Source of the DNA: Gammaproteobacteria bacterium | GTDB lineage: Bacteria > Pseudomonadota > Gammaproteobacteria > Pseudomonadales > Pseudohongiellaceae | NCBI GenBank assembly: GCA_012960305.1 | Contig: DUBM01000020.1 | Coordinates: 62,001 to 126,000 of the forward strand | DNA: 64,000 nucleotides | Reading direction: 5' to 3' | Shown: positions 26,010 to 35,262 of the stretch, piece after piece | Layout: each line of letters begins with the position of its first letter | How positions within the stretch are numbered: the stretch's first letter is position 1 | Translations under genes and position numbers: made by a program | The notes under the pieces: generated by a model | Databases searched by the model: none | Seen by the model: the letters and a program-made list of their open reading frames with translations, nothing else | Told to the model about the DNA's origin: nothing

Positions 26010-26309
26010 TCAGTGCCTGCGAATTTCTTTAGATTCATAGAGGTTCATTTTTGGGGCAACGGACGCTAATTTGCCGATTTTGATGACAAATTCGCCTGAC
26101 TCAGGTACTTGAAAATACTTTTCCGGAGCATTTATTGATCCCCATGGCTCAAAAAATGCCAGGTGGTTTTCAGTTTCTGCATTTGAGTGAAAGTCATGGA
26201 GTATACAGTCAGGTTCCAAACGCGAGTGTGTCATATGCTCACAATTTAAAGAAATTGCCGGCTGTAGCTTACGGGCAGGAACCGTTACGCTTTCTAATAC
26301 TAGTATCAT
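26010..26309 (-). CDS. Antibiotic biosynthesis monooxygenase (ABM/YgiN-like) domain protein
   Basis: A 99-residue ferredoxin-like fold protein. The family pattern can be followed throughout: ILVLESVTVPARKLQPA, HSRLEPDCILHDFHSN, HLAFFEPWGS and KYFQVPESGEF. The length is normal. Members such as YgiN oxidise quinols or polyketides without a cofactor. The usual E-x-G-C is E-P-D-C here, and the strand with W is retained. It is followed downstream by AhpD-like and hot-dog genes on the same strand, with a gap of about 90 bases. A detoxifying role in the same route is possible. Confidence 0.65.
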   Translation of the reverse strand: MILVLESVTVPARKLQPAISLNCEHMTHSRLEPDCILHDFHSNAETENHLAFFEPWGSINAPEKYFQVPESGEFVIKIGKLASVAPKMNLYESKEIRRH

Positions 26310-26351
26310 GCTCTTTTCCAGGCAGAATGTACTGAATCCAAAGGTTGTCCG

Positions 26352-26906
26352 CTATTTAGTTAAGACTCGTCTGACCATTGGTACGAACTCATCTAGAGTC
26401 ATGGATTCATAATTTCGATCGAAGGCTGGCATATCATATTTATCGACGAATTCCCGCGTGTGTTCGTAATAGGGGCTGTCGCTATATTCCTCTCTTTTAT
26501 TTCTGTCCACACCCATATGCTCAAAATAATAGTAGCCCTGAAAGGTAGGATGGTTAGCTAACATCCAATGATTCGCGTCTGATACAAACGGTTTTAAGAT
26601 CGCAGCAGCAACCCCACCGTGGTCGTAACTTCCTAAGGTGTCTCCAATATCATGGAGCAGGGCGCAAACAACATATTCTTCGTCTTTGCCATCACGATGG
26701 GCTCGAGTTGCTGTTTGCAGGCTATGTTCAAGTCGATCGACTTGAAATCCGCCAAAGTCTCCGTCTAGCAGCCTCAGATGGTCTAGCACACGATCTGGTA
26801 AACCGGATGCAAATTCCTTATAGTTTTCCAGAACGATGTCTACGTCTTCCTTAGTGCACTCGTCGAAGCGGACAAATGCTGCTTGCTTGGCCATGTGTTT
26901 TCCCAA
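26352..26906 (-). CDS. HD-domain protein (predicted HD phosphohydrolase/oxygenase type)
   Basis: A 184-residue metal-dependent protein. The HD motif is ALLHDIGDTLG, with an upstream His in LEHSLQTATRAHRDG and a downstream His in YDHGG and ANHPTFQGYYYFEH. This spacing matches the COG4341-like group, which includes diiron oxygenases such as PhnZ as well as hydrolases. Which of the two it is cannot be seen from the residues alone. The start at 26906 has an alternative Met four codons later. It is the first gene of a minus-strand series that continues with ABM, AhpD-like and hot-dog proteins. Confidence 0.75.
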   Translation of the reverse strand: MGKHMAKQAAFVRFDECTKEDVDIVLENYKEFASGLPDRVLDHLRLLDGDFGGFQVDRLEHSLQTATRAHRDGKDEEYVVCALLHDIGDTLGSYDHGGVAAAILKPFVSDANHWMLANHPTFQGYYYFEHMGVDRNKREEYSDSPYYEHTREFVDKYDMPAFDRNYESMTLDEFVPMVRRVLTK

Positions 26907-27233
26907 TTACCTTAGTGTGTAATATATATTGTACTCGAAAATTACCGCCCTAAGACAGACGTGATTTATAGGCAATAGCCGCGAAAAACCTGTGACAGTT
27001 TAATGATGAAAGCTAATTCCGAAATAATATAGCTAAATCCAGTTTCTTTTTGTTACTAGAGAAGAAAAGAATCAGAAGTGCTGCTATGCAGAGTGGCAGA
27101 GTGCCTCTCAATCTGACCCCTTGTAAGCGTTTTATAAAAATTAATTTATGTGCTGAAACCAACTTCTAAAAACGCCAGGCTCGCTAAAGTCTGTCGTTTA
27201 TTATTTTCCAAGGTAACTTCTTGATTTAAGCTA
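26907..27233. other. Intergenic region
   Basis: No gene was found. Near 27110-27120 there is an AATCTGACCCC sequence of the kind often seen at borders of REP-associated transposase elements, but there is no transposase or hairpin pair, so it is not annotated as an element. Confidence 0.4.
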
Positions 27234-28865
27234 TTAATCCTTTAAGCCAAAAGTATAAACAACATTTCCTGATGCTATGGTTACAAATTGCTTTCCCTCG
27301 ACTGCATAAGTCATTGGTGCGGCATGAACTCTGCGTCCCAATGAAATATGCCAAAGCTCTTCACCAGTCGCAGCATCCAAGGCGAAGAAATAGCCATCTG
27401 CACTGCCAGTGAACAATAAGCCGCCTGCGGTGCTGGTTATGCCTGCTGAGGAGCGCGGGAGTATTGGGAATTCCCATTCAATTTCTGCGGTAGTAGGATT
27501 GATAGCTCGAATAGAACTATGAAATGCATCCATGGGCTGATCGTAACGACCACCCCCACCGGTAAAACGTTCTCCCTCTTCGTAGTCTTCATCGCGTTTG
27601 AAGAAAATTTGTTCACCATCAAATGCGGTCACATAAAATAATCCAGTTTGCTGGCTGTAACCAGGAGAATACCAATTGGTGCCACCTGTGATAGGGGGTG
27701 AAACCATGATGCCTTCATAGGTTGGCTCCATTCCTGGCACGCGCACAGGCCTGCCATTGGCATCAAGACCTTGTGCCCATGTTTGCGTCGCAAAAGGTTT
27801 TCCTTCCAAGAAAACACCAGTCTCTCTATCGATGGTATAAAAGAAGGCATTGCGATTAGCCCACATCATCACCTTTCTTTCTTGACCTTGATAATTTATG
27901 TCAGCAAGGATGGGGACTTGAATGGCATCCCAGTCATGAACATCATGGGGAGTAAATTGGAAGTACCATTCTAATTCACCGGTATCACCATTAAGAGCGA
28001 GAGCGGAATCGGAGTAGAGGTTGTCGCCAAGGCGAACATCGCCATTCCAATCAGGCCCCGGGTTGCCTGTTCCCCAGTAGATCATGTTCAGATCGGGATC
28101 ATAGGCGCCGGTAATCCAAGTAGCCGAACCACCTGTTTTCCAAGAATCACCTGACCATGTATCATTGCCTGGCTCGCCTTCGCCCGGAATAGTATAGGTG
28201 CGCCATTCCAATTCACCGGTTTCTGCATTATAGGCATCGATAAATCCCCGAATGCCGAATTCTCCACCCGCGATCCCAGTAACGACTTTATCCTTGACGA
28301 TTAGAGGCGCTGCAGTTTTGCTGTAACCAGAATCATATGCAGCTACTTCTACATCCCACAGTACATTGCCGGTGCGAGCATCTATGGCCACTAGATGAGC
28401 ATCCAGGGTGCTCATGAACAGAGTTTCCCCGAGAATCGCAACACCGCGGTTATTTCGGCCACAGCAGATTCTTAAATCTTCAGGTAAGTCATGGTCGTAG
28501 CGCCAATATTGACGGCCCGTCTGGGCATCAACTGCAACCAAATTACTGGGTGCTTCGGTAATGAACATGATGCCATCAACTACTAAGGGCACAGTTTCTG
28601 CACGATCAATAACAGGTATCTGATAAGCCCACTTCAATTCCATTTCAGTGACGTTTGAGGTGTTGATTTCATCCAGTTGACTGTAACGTTGAGCATCGAG
28701 CGTGCCTGAATACATCAGCCAGTTTTCAGGTTCATCGCCAGCATTAATCAACCGTTCCCAGGTAATCGGGGAAAATGCCGGGGTCATGACAGTTTCGAAT
28801 GGGTCTTCAGCGGTAAAAGCCGGATTGAAGATAACTAATGAGAGCAGAATGGCTAATCGTTTCAT
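27234..28865 (-). CDS. PQQ-dependent alcohol dehydrogenase-like quinoprotein
   Basis: A 543-residue periplasmic eight-bladed propeller enzyme that would oxidise an alcohol or sugar using pyrroloquinoline quinone. A signal peptide is followed by ENWLMYSGTLDAQRYSQL, typical for the methanol/ethanol dehydrogenase family. The vicinal disulfide pair C134-C135 (RICCGR) is present. Repeated W-motifs (AVDAQTGRQYWRY, AIDARTGNVLWDV, ALDAATGEELWHI) mark the blades. NVV at the end matches the family. There is no fused cytochrome domain, and the dihaem cytochrome is encoded two bases upstream in the same operon, giving a quinoprotein-plus-cytochrome pair. ATG has AAGGAG eight bases upstream. No pqq biosynthesis genes are seen. 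Confidence 0.85.
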   Translation of the reverse strand: MKRLAILLSLVIFNPAFTAEDPFETVMTPAFSPITWERLINAGDEPENWLMYSGTLDAQRYSQLDEINTSNVTEMELKWAYQIPVIDRAETVPLVVDGIMFITEAPSNLVAVDAQTGRQYWRYDHDLPEDLRICCGRNNRGVAILGETLFMSTLDAHLVAIDARTGNVLWDVEVAAYDSGYSKTAAPLIVKDKVVTGIAGGEFGIRGFIDAYNAETGELEWRTYTIPGEGEPGNDTWSGDSWKTGGSATWITGAYDPDLNMIYWGTGNPGPDWNGDVRLGDNLYSDSALALNGDTGELEWYFQFTPHDVHDWDAIQVPILADINYQGQERKVMMWANRNAFFYTIDRETGVFLEGKPFATQTWAQGLDANGRPVRVPGMEPTYEGIMVSPPITGGTNWYSPGYSQQTGLFYVTAFDGEQIFFKRDEDYEEGERFTGGGGRYDQPMDAFHSSIRAINPTTAEIEWEFPILPRSSAGITSTAGGLLFTGSADGYFFALDAATGEELWHISLGRRVHAAPMTYAVEGKQFVTIASGNVVYTFGLKD

Positions 28866-28867
28866 GC

Positions 28868-29677
28868 TTAAATCTCCTTGCGTAGAGAGAACATATAGGC
28901 GACCAAGTCGTCAATTTCACTCTCTGATAATGATTGTTCATAACTTGGCATCGTGGATTGTTCGATTCGCTCAATAGACTGGATCTGGCTTTTGCGAAAC
29001 GACCAGAGATTGGAATCATTATCCATTATGCGGACGGAAAAACTGTCTTCGTTCATACGAAAACCTTCTCTAGTTTCGCCATCTCGACCCGTAATTCTTA
29101 GAGTCCACCAGCGTGGGGCTACTTTTTCATCTGGCCCCATTATTGCTATACCCAGGTCTTCAGGGGTTGTAGTTTCACCTATTCGTGAGAGATCGGGCCC
29201 AAGTCTGCCACCTTGGCCATTAACCATATGGCAGCTGCCACAATCACCTTTTGCTGCGAATAGCCGGGCGCCAGCCTCAGGGTTACCGTCGAGCTCTACT
29301 AAGTCTGGGTCATAACGCAAAGAGTTGATATAGGCCACCAATTGCCAAACTGTGGCATCAGGAACTGCTTCGGCAACGGGGAGCATGGCAGTATTGGGCA
29401 CACCGGTACGAATTATGTTGAAAATCGCTACATCAGTGCTCGCTCGAGAGAGCCGACCCGTGAGGTCTGGGGCTCCAGTTTCATCATTACCCTTGGCATC
29501 GAAACCATGACAACGGGAACATTGGCGCTCAAAATAGCGCTCACCCAAATTCACATCGTAAGTGGTGTTGTAGAGAGCGCCGCCATCTTCTGCGATTGCG
29601 GAGAGGTTAATAAATAAGAGACTAAACAGACTGAGTGTTACTAGCTGTTTGCATCGGGACTGTGAAATCAAGTGCAT
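28868..29677 (-). CDS. Dihaem cytochrome c, electron acceptor of the quinoprotein
   Basis: A 269-residue exported cytochrome. ATG 29677 has AAAGGAG five bases upstream; a GTG two codons earlier would overlap that site. After the signal peptide there are two cytochrome c domains with C53-S-R-C56-H57 and C146-G-S-C149-H150. The second is followed by a beta insertion (RWWTLRITGRDGETREGFRMNEDSFSVRI) and a last helix containing TMPSYEQSLSESEIDDLVAYM, with the likely axial Met. This architecture, with an inserted beta domain, is common next to PQQ dehydrogenases. It ends two bases before the quinoprotein start, so the two are translationally linked and should function as one electron chain. Confidence 0.85.
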   Translation of the reverse strand: MHLISQSRCKQLVTLSLFSLLFINLSAIAEDGGALYNTTYDVNLGERYFERQCSRCHGFDAKGNDETGAPDLTGRLSRASTDVAIFNIIRTGVPNTAMLPVAEAVPDATVWQLVAYINSLRYDPDLVELDGNPEAGARLFAAKGDCGSCHMVNGQGGRLGPDLSRIGETTTPEDLGIAIMGPDEKVAPRWWTLRITGRDGETREGFRMNEDSFSVRIMDNDSNLWSFRKSQIQSIERIEQSTMPSYEQSLSESEIDDLVAYMFSLRKEI

Positions 29678-29862
29678 ACTCACTCCTTTATCATTGTTGG
29701 ACTTGTGAGATTCGCTAGTTTAACACCAGCTTGTCAGGTTGCAATTGCCCGAGTAGACACAGATTAGGTTTGGTGAAGATGTGGGGCCTATTTTGAAGAA
29801 TTGCCAGGTTTGTGCTTTTCGACTATTTGCTCAGATGTGAGCGAATTCTGGTCGCATTACCT

Positions 29863-30489
29863 TTAGAGCGAGTTATTAAGGCTCATCATTAAAAATCCCG
29901 AAAATGCCGCACTGTTTGGAGAAAGGGAAGAATCCACTTTGGTTTTCATTTCATTAATAGTAGTGCGCCAAAGCTCATAGAATTCCCAGTTTGGTTGTGG
30001 CCGATAGTGGAGTTCCTCTAGTTCAAAATGAGCAATAATCCCTTTTGCTGTGGTTGGTTTAACGAAGACCTCATCGTGCGGAGAGAAATATACTGGACAG
30101 ATACTGATTAGTGGCCACTTTGCCAATTTTTTAATACTCAACAGACCGACTATTTTTTCGAAACCTTTTTGTTGATTGCCATGAAGTTGATCTTTTAAAC
30201 CTGCGACAAGAGCATTTTTTTCCTTTGGAGTCAGAGAACTAGCAAAGTCTTTGAATCTTGGTTTCTCGAATACTGAAACCATAGACGAACGGCTGACAAT
30301 TTTGATCATATTGTCGATGATAGTTTGCGTGTCGCGAAAATTCTTCTTGACGAAACATGCTTGAGTGAATTCAATCATCCGGTCCATTTTGTGTTTTTTG
30401 CCGATTGCCTGCATATCAACATGAGTAAAACCACCAGGGTAACGATTCATAAATGCAGCTTCGGCCATTTTTAATTTTTCAAAATTCAT
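29863..30489 (-). CDS. Conserved-looking hypothetical protein
   Basis: A 208-residue, predominantly helical and charged protein with no signal peptide or membrane helix. I do not recognise it. It opens with MNFEKLKMAEAAFMNRYPGGF and has HFELEELHYRPQPNWEFYELWR in the second half; both look like conserved blocks, and the codon use is like that of the neighbours. Clear stop and start, but a weak ribosome site. It lies alone between two gene-poor stretches. Confidence 0.6.
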   Translation of the reverse strand: MNFEKLKMAEAAFMNRYPGGFTHVDMQAIGKKHKMDRMIEFTQACFVKKNFRDTQTIIDNMIKIVSRSSMVSVFEKPRFKDFASSLTPKEKNALVAGLKDQLHGNQQKGFEKIVGLLSIKKLAKWPLISICPVYFSPHDEVFVKPTTAKGIIAHFELEELHYRPQPNWEFYELWRTTINEMKTKVDSSLSPNSAAFSGFLMMSLNNSL

Positions 30490-30977
30490 TTCCTATCCTA
30501 CCCGCTGCTTTCTTACTATTTATCGAATAATTATATTTGGCAGAATACTCGATCAACGGAAATAACGCTCTTAATATTCGTCGCACCTTTTTGGCGAAGC
30601 AATTAGTCATGGAATCTCTGACTCATTTCTTTTGCAGCAGATCCATAATTACCATTTAGACATGGTGGATTAGCGTAAATTAAATTCAATATTACAAACT
30701 TCTGGTGAATAAATTCAATGTTTGGTTAGAGCCCGCAAAAGCAAGGCGAAAACCGACTACTAACTTGACAGTACAAAAGAAAGTCAGTTTGCATGGAGGA
30801 TTATTTTTGCTCAATCGCTGGAGCAGGACGGCACTTTTATATTTCAGTTCGTTATTTAATTTTGCTTGAGAGCGTACTGCGGTTTCTTGACCTAGAGTTG
30901 AAGACTACATTGCTACTTTAATTGTACGTTCTTTTCTGTGAGTAATTTAGCAAGTTGAGGGTTCTGGTGACGGTAAC
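30490..30977. other. Gene-free region of about 490 bases
   Basis: AT-rich, with many stops in all frames. I see no inverted repeat, RNA gene or promoter that I could defend. It lies between a hypothetical protein and the second DUF6644-like pair, both on the minus strand. Confidence 0.4.
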
Positions 30978-31478
30978 CTAGACAATATGGCCGACCCATC
31001 TGCCAGCAAGCATAACTCCTGCCCATAGAAACAGAGAGGCGCTGCCAATGAGCTTTACCTGAGTGGGCGTTGTATCTGACGTATCCCAATCAGCAACTTG
31101 CTTGTACATCTTAAAGTGGAAATAGGCCATATTAGCGCCTGCAAGTACCAGGAGAAATATTTTCCATTGAAAGGCTGGGTTTAGCACATGGGAGGCAGCC
31201 CGAGTGATAAACATGCCGATGCCAGTAATAGTAGCAATGACGAAAGCTCCGGTAGACCAGGGAACCAATTCTTTAGACAAAGTTGTTATTGGATAACGCT
31301 TCGCGGCTAGCCCCAATAAACGTAAATCAACCATCAGAATTGAGCCGACCACCATGGCCGCAGCTATGACATGAATTGACTCAAGAAATGGGAACCAGGA
31401 GGTGCCGCCAATTTCCCAAGAGATCGGCCAGTTCTCTACATCTATCCATTTTGGTGAGCGGAGGAAATTTGAAATCAT
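30978..31478 (-). CDS. DUF6644-like membrane protein, copy 2B
   Basis: A 166-residue four-helix inner-membrane protein. It carries the family segments WFPFLESIHVIAAAMVVGSILMVDLRLLG, NPAFQWKIF and GRWVGHIV. The His in the first helix (ESIH), an HF near 126 and the GRW near the C-terminus are candidates for haem or metal contacts, by inference only. It is 47 bases downstream of copy 2A on the same strand and is likely co-transcribed with it and with ilvD. Related to the pair at 9.9-10.9 kb. Confidence 0.75.
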   Translation of the reverse strand: MISNFLRSPKWIDVENWPISWEIGGTSWFPFLESIHVIAAAMVVGSILMVDLRLLGLAAKRYPITTLSKELVPWSTGAFVIATITGIGMFITRAASHVLNPAFQWKIFLLVLAGANMAYFHFKMYKQVADWDTSDTTPTQVKLIGSASLFLWAGVMLAGRWVGHIV

Positions 31479-31525
31479 TTTTGTTTGTTGTCGTCCTTAA
31501 TGAACTCGTTTTATTTTGTTTGGCT

Positions 31526-32053
31526 TTACGCGGGAAAATAAAGATATTCAGCATAAGCGATCCAGCGTCCAGCCATAGCGACCATTACCCAAAGCCCTAA
31601 TGACACTATTGCTATTCCTCGTGCAGCCCATAGGCGCGTCGAATTAAGTTCCCAATAGCTTTCTTCGGTGCGGCTCATAATATGAAAAAAAAGAGCTATT
31701 AAAATCGCAGGAATAAGGAAGCTTACTTTCCATCCGAAGACTGGATTATTGAAATAACGATTGGGACGACCAAATAGGAAGAATGCGCCGGATACAAAAT
31801 TTGATGCTAAGGCCCACCACATAAAGGGCATAAGTCGTTCGATCATCTCGGAAATCTTTTGACTTGGTACGGCTAAGCCAAGTATGCGTAGGTCGAGCAT
31901 CACTACAGAACCCATCACAACTGCAATGCCCAAGATATGTACAGATTGAATGATCGGGGGGAAGCCTGGAACATTTGTTAGGGTCCAAAGCGCGCCGTCC
32001 TGAAGAAAGCTCCCAGAAATCAAGGTGCCTATATTAGTGAAAAATTCTGGCAC
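31526..32053 (-). CDS. DUF6644-like membrane protein, copy 2A
   Basis: A 175-residue membrane protein of the same family as copies 1A, 1B and 2B. Shared landmarks are PPIIQSVHILGIAVVMGSVVMLDLRILG, the NPVFGWKV segment in the middle and AGRWIAYAEYL at the end. The N-terminal 20 residues precede the first helix and are amphipathic. It sits 41 bases after the stop of ilvD on the same strand. The family has no proven function; tandem arrangement suggests that 2A and 2B form a heteromer. Confidence 0.75.
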   Translation of the reverse strand: MPEFFTNIGTLISGSFLQDGALWTLTNVPGFPPIIQSVHILGIAVVMGSVVMLDLRILGLAVPSQKISEMIERLMPFMWWALASNFVSGAFFLFGRPNRYFNNPVFGWKVSFLIPAILIALFFHIMSRTEESYWELNSTRLWAARGIAIVSLGLWVMVAMAGRWIAYAEYLYFPA

Positions 32054-32094
32054 GGTTTTATCTCAGCAATGTTCTCATTATTATTTTTATCGGC

Positions 32095-33774
32095 CTAAAT
32101 ATATTTATCTGTTACAGCGCCTTCAGAGGCGGAAGTAACCATTGCCGCAAATTTAGCCAGTACTCCACGAGTATACCGTGGATTGGGTTTTACCCATTTA
32201 CTCAGGCGCTCGGCAATCTCTTCGTCACTTATTTCTATTTTTACTTCATTGGATTCGGCGTCTATGGAAATGCGATCGCCAGTTTGTACAATGGCGATGG
32301 GCCCGCCTTCGAAGGCTTCTGGCGTGACGTGGCCTACGACGAATCCATGGGAGCCACCAGAGAATCTTCCATCGGTAATCAGCGCGACATCTTCACCTAG
32401 ACCTTTGCCCATTATTGCAGCTGTAGGGCTCAGCATTTCACGCATGCCTGGAGCGCCTTTAGGCCCCTCATAGCGAATGACCAAGACGTCGTCTTTGACT
32501 ACCGTGCCATCTAGTATGCCCTTCAAGCATTCTTCTTCGGATTCAAATACCTTGGCATTGCCAGAGAAGGAAAGCCCTTCTTTGCCAGTAATTTTGGCTA
32601 CGGAACCGGTAGGAGCGAGGTTACCTCGGAGTATGACTAAGTGGCTGTCCTTCTTAATCGGGTTGCTGAGCGGGCGAATAATATCCTGTTTTTCTGGGTA
32701 AGCGGCAACATTGGCAAGGTTTTCAGCCAGTGTTTTTCCTGTCACCGTCATGCATGAGCCATCTAACATTCCAGCTTCCAGCATGATCTTCATGAGGGGT
32801 TGGATGCCGCCAATTTTAATTAGCTCCGACATTAAATATTTTCCACTGGGTTTTAGGTCAGCAAGCATTGGAATTTGCTTACCGATAGTGGTGAAGTCAT
32901 CCAGTTCAAGCTTGATATTTGCAGTATGAGCCATGGCTAGGAGGTGCAGAACGGCATTGGTGGATCCGCCTAGAGCGATTACCACTTTAATGGCATTCTC
33001 AAACGCAGTTCGAGTCATGATGTCTGAAGGTTTAATGTCATGCTCGATTAGATGCATGATGGCTTCGCCGGCATTCAGGCAATCATCTATTTTCTCTTGA
33101 GAAATGGCATCTTGAGCAGAGCTATTTGGCAAACTCATGCCCAAAGCTTCAATGGCTGAAGCCATAGTATTTGCAGTGTACATTCCGCCACAGGATCCCG
33201 GTCCCGGGATAGCGGTGTCCTCAATTTGTTTTAATTCGATATCAGAGACCTTGCCAGCAGCATGGCCACCTACAGCTTCAAATACCGATATGACGTTAGT
33301 GTGATTGGGGCCGGGCTGAATGGTGCCGCCATAGATGAAAATTGAAGGCCGATCGAGTCGAGCAAGCCCCATCAGTAGCCCTGGCATATTCTTATCACAG
33401 CCACCGATGGCGATGATGGCATCGTGGCCCATGCAGCCAGACACAGTTTCAATTTCGTCGGCTATCACTTCTCGAGAAACCAGAGAGTATTTCATGCCTT
33501 CTGTACCCATGGAGATGCCGTCAGAAATCGTAATGCAGCTGTAAATGACTCCTTTGCCCCCTGCAGCATCTGTTCCCTTATTAACATCTTCTGCCAGCTT
33601 GTTGATGTGCATATTGCAAGGAGTAACCATGCTCCAAGTTGAAGCAATACCGATTTGGGGTTTTTTAAAATCCTCGTCTTCGAATCCAACTGCTCTAAGC
33701 ATTGCACGGCTGGGAGCTTGTTCTACACCATCTACTACAATCTTAGAATATTTCCGTAAATCCTTGTTTATCAT
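32095..33774 (-). CDS. ilvD: Dihydroxy-acid dehydratase
   Basis: A 559-residue cytoplasmic iron-sulfur enzyme that dehydrates 2,3-dihydroxy-isovalerate and its homologue in valine and isoleucine synthesis. Visible features are TPCNMHIN and GGCDKNMPG (cluster cysteines), [26 protein letters not shown]-type sequence (here [13 protein letters not shown]), the [19 protein letters not shown] segment and a normal length. This shorter form matches the [2Fe-2S]-type IlvD. No other ilv genes are in the window. It is followed 41 bases later by the DUF6644-like pair on the same strand. Confidence 0.95.
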   Translation of the reverse strand: MINKDLRKYSKIVVDGVEQAPSRAMLRAVGFEDEDFKKPQIGIASTWSMVTPCNMHINKLAEDVNKGTDAAGGKGVIYSCITISDGISMGTEGMKYSLVSREVIADEIETVSGCMGHDAIIAIGGCDKNMPGLLMGLARLDRPSIFIYGGTIQPGPNHTNVISVFEAVGGHAAGKVSDIELKQIEDTAIPGPGSCGGMYTANTMASAIEALGMSLPNSSAQDAISQEKIDDCLNAGEAIMHLIEHDIKPSDIMTRTAFENAIKVVIALGGSTNAVLHLLAMAHTANIKLELDDFTTIGKQIPMLADLKPSGKYLMSELIKIGGIQPLMKIMLEAGMLDGSCMTVTGKTLAENLANVAAYPEKQDIIRPLSNPIKKDSHLVILRGNLAPTGSVAKITGKEGLSFSGNAKVFESEEECLKGILDGTVVKDDVLVIRYEGPKGAPGMREMLSPTAAIMGKGLGEDVALITDGRFSGGSHGFVVGHVTPEAFEGGPIAIVQTGDRISIDAESNEVKIEISDEEIAERLSKWVKPNPRYTRGVLAKFAAMVTSASEGAVTDKYI

Positions 33775-33983
33775 TGGAAATCCACTTATTAATCATAAAC
33801 TACATTAAGTTTCTAGCAAGGTCCTCTGGGGTTCCTCTTGCGTTTGAGGGAGCTAATATACACCAGCCCAGCACTCATCGCATGTACTAGGCGGAGAGCT
33901 AGGCGACCAAGGCATTCTGGGGTATAGTTTGGCGCCTTAGCTGGACAACTTTTGATCCTACATACAAAAATATTGAGAATGTT

Positions 33984-35165
33984 ATGAAGACTAAGATGGG
34001 AATTGAAAAACTACTCGTTTTGACCGTATTGCTTCTGTTGCAATCAGTAGCACCGGCTCAAGCTCAATCCGGCGGTGCTGCGGCGATGGTTGGTTATAGC
34101 GACATCGATAATTGGATTTGTCATCCGGACAATGAAATCGACGTTTGCGATCAAGACTTATCAGCTACAGTAGTCCATGCCGATGGTTCATTGACGATTG
34201 AATCCTGGCCGGAACATCCGGATCCAGCAATTGATTGCTTCTATGTTTATCCAACCACATCTTTGGATGCGCAGACATATTCAGACCTGAAACTGGGTCG
34301 GCACGAAGAACTAATTACGACAATCACTCAATTTGCTCACTTCAAGTCCCAGTGCAGAGTCTTCGCTCCTATCTACAGACAAATTACTATTCAGGCATTG
34401 ATGTCTAACGCTGGTAATCTTGCGGGCAATGACCAAGTTAACTATCAAGATGTATTGTTATCTTTTCAGTACTATCTGGAAAACTACAACAACGGCCGTG
34501 GTTTTGTGTTAATTGGTCATTCGCAGGGTACCAGCCTATTGATAGAACTAATGCGTAATGAAATAGATGGCAAGCCCATCCAAAACCAATTGGTGTCAGC
34601 AATCCTCGCAGGAAATCCTGTCGTCGTACCAAAGGGGCAAGATGTAGGAGGAACTTTTCAAAACATTCCTCTGTGTCGTGCAGACAATCAAATTGGTTGC
34701 GTTATTAATTTTATGAGCTACCGAGACACTATCCCTCCTGAAGGCTTCGCAATTTTTGGCAGGGCTCCAAACGCTGAATCTGAAGTGGGTTGCACCAATC
34801 CCGCGAATCTGGCGGGCGGGGAACCAGCTCCATTGGATGCTTATCTTTCTAATATCGGAGAAATAGCGGCAGCTGTCGCGCCGATGCCTGATTGGACAAA
34901 TCCACGTCAGGAAATCACCACACGATTTGTAAAAGTACCAGGATTACTATCCGGTCGTTGCGTAAACAACGAGACCTATAGCTACTTAGAAATGAGCGTA
35001 AATGCAGATCCTTCTGATTCTCGCACCGATGATATTCGCGGAGATCTCTATCAGGGCCCTGAAATTAGTGCAGCATGGGGTCTTCATTTGATCGATATGA
35101 CTATAGTCCAAGGTGACTTGGTTAGAGTCGTTGGAGAGCAAGGTCAAGCCTATCAACGCAAATAA
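33984..35165 (+). CDS. DUF3089 family secreted alpha/beta hydrolase
   Basis: A 393-residue exported hydrolase of the DUF3089 family. The signal peptide ends near AQAQ. The family landmarks are DCFYVYPTTSLD, FAHFKSQCRVFAPIYRQ, and the nucleophile elbow GHSQG with Ser 180 in GFVLIGHSQGTSLLIEL. Several paired cysteines suggest disulfides in the periplasm. The catalytic Asp and His are not certain; the C-terminal AWGLHLIDM contains a candidate His. Probably an esterase or lipase-like enzyme. Single gene. Confidence 0.85.
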   Translation: MKTKMGIEKLLVLTVLLLLQSVAPAQAQSGGAAAMVGYSDIDNWICHPDNEIDVCDQDLSATVVHADGSLTIESWPEHPDPAIDCFYVYPTTSLDAQTYSDLKLGRHEELITTITQFAHFKSQCRVFAPIYRQITIQALMSNAGNLAGNDQVNYQDVLLSFQYYLENYNNGRGFVLIGHSQGTSLLIELMRNEIDGKPIQNQLVSAILAGNPVVVPKGQDVGGTFQNIPLCRADNQIGCVINFMSYRDTIPPEGFAIFGRAPNAESEVGCTNPANLAGGEPAPLDAYLSNIGEIAAAVAPMPDWTNPRQEITTRFVKVPGLLSGRCVNNETYSYLEMSVNADPSDSRTDDIRGDLYQGPEISAAWGLHLIDMTIVQGDLVRVVGEQGQAYQRK

Positions 35166-35262
35166 AATGATGAGGTCTGAAAACGGCCAGTAATGACAAA
35201 GAAATCAAGTATGATGACTGCTATTGAATAGATCTAATTGAGATCTGTTGGAGTGAATAGCG

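Noticed and set aside
27110-27120. AATCTGACCCC, as found at ends of REP-associated transposase elements
   Set aside because: No second copy, no palindrome and no transposase in the neighbourhood.
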